The notes under the pieces were generated by a model, which was not told the DNA's origin, did no database searches, and was given only the letters and a program-made list of their open reading frames with translations. The position numbers and the translations under genes are program-made. From contig JALRJJ010000056.1 of NCBI GenBank assembly GCA_023255095.1, positions 1 to 16,296 on the forward strand: DNA of 16,296 bases, given 5' to 3'. Source of the stretch: a bacterium. GTDB taxonomy: Bacteria > Fidelibacterota > Marinisomatia > Marinisomatales > Marinisomataceae. Every line of letters starts with the position of its first letter. Within the stretch, counting starts at the first letter, position 1. Shown piece by piece: positions 14,234-16,296 of the stretch.

Positions 14234-16125
14234 GCGATAATAAAAATTTTGATATTGTTGTCGTCGGCGGTGGTCACGCCGGAATCGAAGCAGCAATTAT
14301 TAGCAAGAAATTTGGTTTAAATACTGTATTAGTTACATTAGATAAAAAATCTATTGGAAGAATGTCATGTAATCCGGCCATAGGAGGCTTAGCAAAGGGT
14401 CAAATGGTTAAAGAATTAGATGTGCTGGGTGGCATGATGGCATATTTTGCTGATCTATCAACTTTACAAAGTAAAACATTAAATAAATCAAAAGGAAGGT
14501 CTGTTTGGTCTCCACGTGCACAAATAGATAAAATTGAATATGAAAATATAGTCCAAAATTATATAAAATCTATTGGGTTACCAGTCATCGAAGGAGAGGC
14601 TATTGATATAAAGGTTCGTGGAGACTTGTTGAGTGGAGTAGTTCTTAAGAGCGGTGAATTATTAAATTGTAAAGCAGCCATTTTAACGTGTGGAACTTTT
14701 TTGAATGGATTAATTCATATTGGAGAAAAAACAATTAAAGCTGGAAGACTCAACGAAAAAAGATCAGAAGGAATTACTGAATCATTAAATCGTTTTGGAT
14801 TTATTTCTGGTCGATTAAAGACAGGAACTCCACCAAGAATTGAGAAAAGTTCAGTAGAATGGATCTTTGGAGAAAAAAGTTTTGGAGATTCTAACCCTTC
14901 CCCCCTTTCATATAGAACAAAAGAGTTTAGACCTAAAGATGAGCTTTGTTTTTCATTTAAAACTAATGATAAAACTCATGAAATAATTAATAGAAATCTT
15001 AATAAATCTGCGATGTATTCTGGTAATATTTCAGCAACAGGACCAAGATATTGCCCCTCAATTGAGGATAAAATTCATAAATTTTCTCACAACCCATCCC
15101 ACATTTTACAGCTTGAACCTGAATGGTCAAATTCTAAACAAATTTATGTTAATGGATTTTCAACAAGCCTACCTGAAGAAATACAACTTGAGGCGCTTAA
15201 AACTATAAAAGGATTAGAAAATGTAAAATTTTTACGTCCAGGATACGCTATTGAATATGATTTTTTTTATCCATCTCAACTACAAACTACATTAGAAACA
15301 AAACAAATAAGTGGCTTGTATTTTGCTGGTCAAATTAATGGTACTTCAGGTTATGAAGAGGCATCTTCACAGGGCTTGATTGCTGGAATTAATGCATCAA
15401 ATAAAATATTAGAAAGGAATGAATTAATTTTAAAAAGAAACGATGCATATATTGGAGTTTTAATTGATGACTTAATTTTAAAAGATACTGATGAACCATA
15501 TAGAATGTTTACATCCAGAGCAGAATATAGGTTACAATTAAGAACTTCCAATGCTGATCAACGATTAATTGAATTTTCTAAAAATTTTAATTTGTTAGAC
15601 TCTGATGTAATACAAAATATTGAAAATAAAGTAAAAGCAACTAATAACATTGTTCAATTATTAAAATCTACATCAATTGCTCCTAATGAAATCAATTCTA
15701 AACTAATTCAAATGAATGAAAAACCAATAAAACAGGCGGTGAAAATAAAAAGTTTAATAAAAAGGCCTAAGTTTGATATCCAATTATTAGATAAATCAAT
15801 TTTTAAAAAAGATCTTTCAAATGTTTTATCTATTTATAGAGATGAAGTTTTGTTTGAAGCTGAAACAATAATTAAATACAGTGGATATATAGATAGACAA
15901 ACTTTAGAGATTGAAAAAATTAAAATTTATGAGGATCAAATTATTCCTCATACTTTCAATTATAATGAAATTAAAAGTTTATCAAACGAAAGCCGAGAAA
16001 AATTTATTAAAATTAAACCACAGTCTGTTGGTCAGGCTAGTAGAATACAAGGAATTCGTCCTTCAGACATTTCAATTTTATTAATATATTTAAAAAAATC
16101 GTTTCACGTGAAACAAAAGGCATAA
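14227..16125 (+). CDS. mnmG: tRNA uridine-5-carboxymethylaminomethyl modification enzyme MnmG (GidA)
   Basis: A 632-residue FAD enzyme, partner of MnmE in forming the 5-aminomethyl-type modification at U34. The FAD-binding motif GGGHAGIEA is at 14-22. SCNPAIGGLAKGQMVKELD, LTCGTFLNGLIHIG, GRLKTGTPPRI and ATGPRYCPSIEDK follow in the usual order. FAGQINGTSGYEEASSQGL and FTSRAEYRLQLRTSNADQRL are intact, and the C-terminal helical MnmE/tRNA-binding domain (YSGYIDRQ, IQGIRPSDI) is complete. The length matches the family. The start is GTG inside a parS palindrome, with AGGAAAG at 14211-14217 as ribosome binding site; no other in-frame start exists before the FAD motif. A second parS is embedded in the last codons, giving the tail SFHVKQKA. 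The gene is visibly more A/T-rich than the left half of the window. Confidence 0.98.
   Translation: MKRDNKNFDIVVVGGGHAGIEAAIISKKFGLNTVLVTLDKKSIGRMSCNPAIGGLAKGQMVKELDVLGGMMAYFADLSTLQSKTLNKSKGRSVWSPRAQIDKIEYENIVQNYIKSIGLPVIEGEAIDIKVRGDLLSGVVLKSGELLNCKAAILTCGTFLNGLIHIGEKTIKAGRLNEKRSEGITESLNRFGFISGRLKTGTPPRIEKSSVEWIFGEKSFGDSNPSPLSYRTKEFRPKDELCFSFKTNDKTHEIINRNLNKSAMYSGNISATGPRYCPSIEDKIHKFSHNPSHILQLEPEWSNSKQIYVNGFSTSLPEEIQLEALKTIKGLENVKFLRPGYAIEYDFFYPSQLQTTLETKQISGLYFAGQINGTSGYEEASSQGLIAGINASNKILERNELILKRNDAYIGVLIDDLILKDTDEPYRMFTSRAEYRLQLRTSNADQRLIEFSKNFNLLDSDVIQNIENKVKATNNIVQLLKSTSIAPNEINSKLIQMNEKPIKQAVKIKSLIKRPKFDIQLLDKSIFKKDLSNVLSIYRDEVLFEAETIIKYSGYIDRQTLEIEKIKIYEDQIIPHTFNYNEIKSLSNESREKFIKIKPQSVGQASRIQGIRPSDISILLIYLKKSFHVKQKA
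16101..16114. promoter_or_regulatory. Second parS site within the 3' end of mnmG
   Basis: A second exact GTTTCACGTGAAAC, 1,881 bases from the first and extended by the consensus A on its right. It lies in frame inside mnmG and encodes SFHVK just before the stop at 16123-16125. The two identical sites suggest a real ParB-loading cluster rather than chance. Confidence 0.88.
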
Positions 16126-16126
16126 A

Positions 16127-16228
16127 ATGAAAAAATTATTACTTTTTTTAACAATAATATTTGCACAAAATAAAATTTTTTTTTCTTTATTAGTAGGTAA
16201 TGATTTAACTGGATTTATAGTAGGATAA
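16127..16228 (+). CDS. Small open frame with signal-peptide-like start (33 codons, possibly a broken gene)
   Basis: The ATG is one base after the mnmG stop, with AAAAGG 6 bases upstream as a fair ribosome binding site. The peptide begins MKKLLLFLTIIFAQNK, which looks like a secretion signal ending near Ala-Gln, and continues FFSLLVGNDLTGFIVG to a TAA. The same frame then stays open to the window edge, so a single stop interrupts a longer frame. It could be a genuine small peptide, the start of an exported protein with a nonsense mutation or sequencing error, or chance. The usual neighbour here would be rsmG or parA, and neither is visible. Confidence 0.3.
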   Translation: MKKLLLFLTIIFAQNKIFFSLLVGNDLTGFIVG

Positions 16229-16296
16229 AAAATACTAGTTTTATTAGAATTTTTAAATTTAATATTTTCAAAAAAACGTGACCTCACCCATTCACT

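Noticed and set aside
14513..14518. A third CACGTG inside mnmG as a possible parS
   Set aside because: Only the 6-base centre matches; the flanks do not continue the palindrome as in the two true sites.
16090..16287. A 65-codon open frame on the minus strand at the right edge
   Set aside because: It overlaps the end of mnmG and the A/T-rich tail, and has low-complexity Asn/Lys/Phe composition. No domain or ribosome binding site supports it.
1..16296. CRISPR arrays, insertion sequences, tRNA or rRNA genes, prophage or defence genes
   Set aside because: No regularly spaced repeats, transposase motifs, cloverleaf-like segments or known defence domains were seen by eye; a tRNAscan or profile search could not be run.

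Overview
The window looks like a chromosomal origin-proximal segment from an AT-rich, Gram-negative bacterium of the Fibrobacterota-Chlorobiota-Bacteroidota (FCB) superphylum. My best guess is a marine Marinimicrobia (SAR406)-like lineage. The evidence is a carboxypeptidase-regulatory-domain TonB-dependent receptor with a C-terminal Phe, a very large secreted Asp/Gly-rich protein with a fibronectin-III-like segment, a lipoprotein hydrolase, and a dnaA/rpmH junction. The phylum is inferred from protein style only.

Left third (1-6290, minus strand): two genes with strong Shine-Dalgarno sites and a 22-base gap form an envelope operon. A TonB-dependent outer-membrane receptor (1029 aa) is transcribed first. 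A secreted surface protein follows and runs off the left edge with no stop (990 codons visible). The leader upstream of the receptor holds an unusually GC-rich imperfect hairpin in an AT-rich intergenic stretch.

Middle (6291-9194): a lipoprotein of the PAF-acetylhydrolase type is divergent from a zinc-free quinone oxidoreductase-type dehydrogenase. The 3' end of the dehydrogenase gene overlaps, tail to tail, a PlsC-type acyltransferase gene.

Origin region (8562-16125): plsC, ssb and dnaA run leftward (dnaA first). rpmH, yidC, mnmE and mnmG run rightward. The 143-base divergent gap between dnaA and rpmH has a perfect DnaA box, a one-mismatch box and a perfect 16-bp palindrome between them, so it is a good oriC candidate. 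Two perfect parS core palindromes bracket mnmG. One contains its GTG start codon and the other lies in its last codons. Chromosome replication initiation, ParB loading and tRNA-U34 modification genes are therefore packed together.

Two departures from the textbook order stand out. rpmH is followed after one base by yidC, with no rnpA or yidD between them. dnaA is followed by ssb and plsC rather than dnaN. I see no CRISPR array, defence island, insertion sequence, tRNA or rRNA. The last ~70 bases hold nothing I can assign apart from the read-on of a small interrupted frame.
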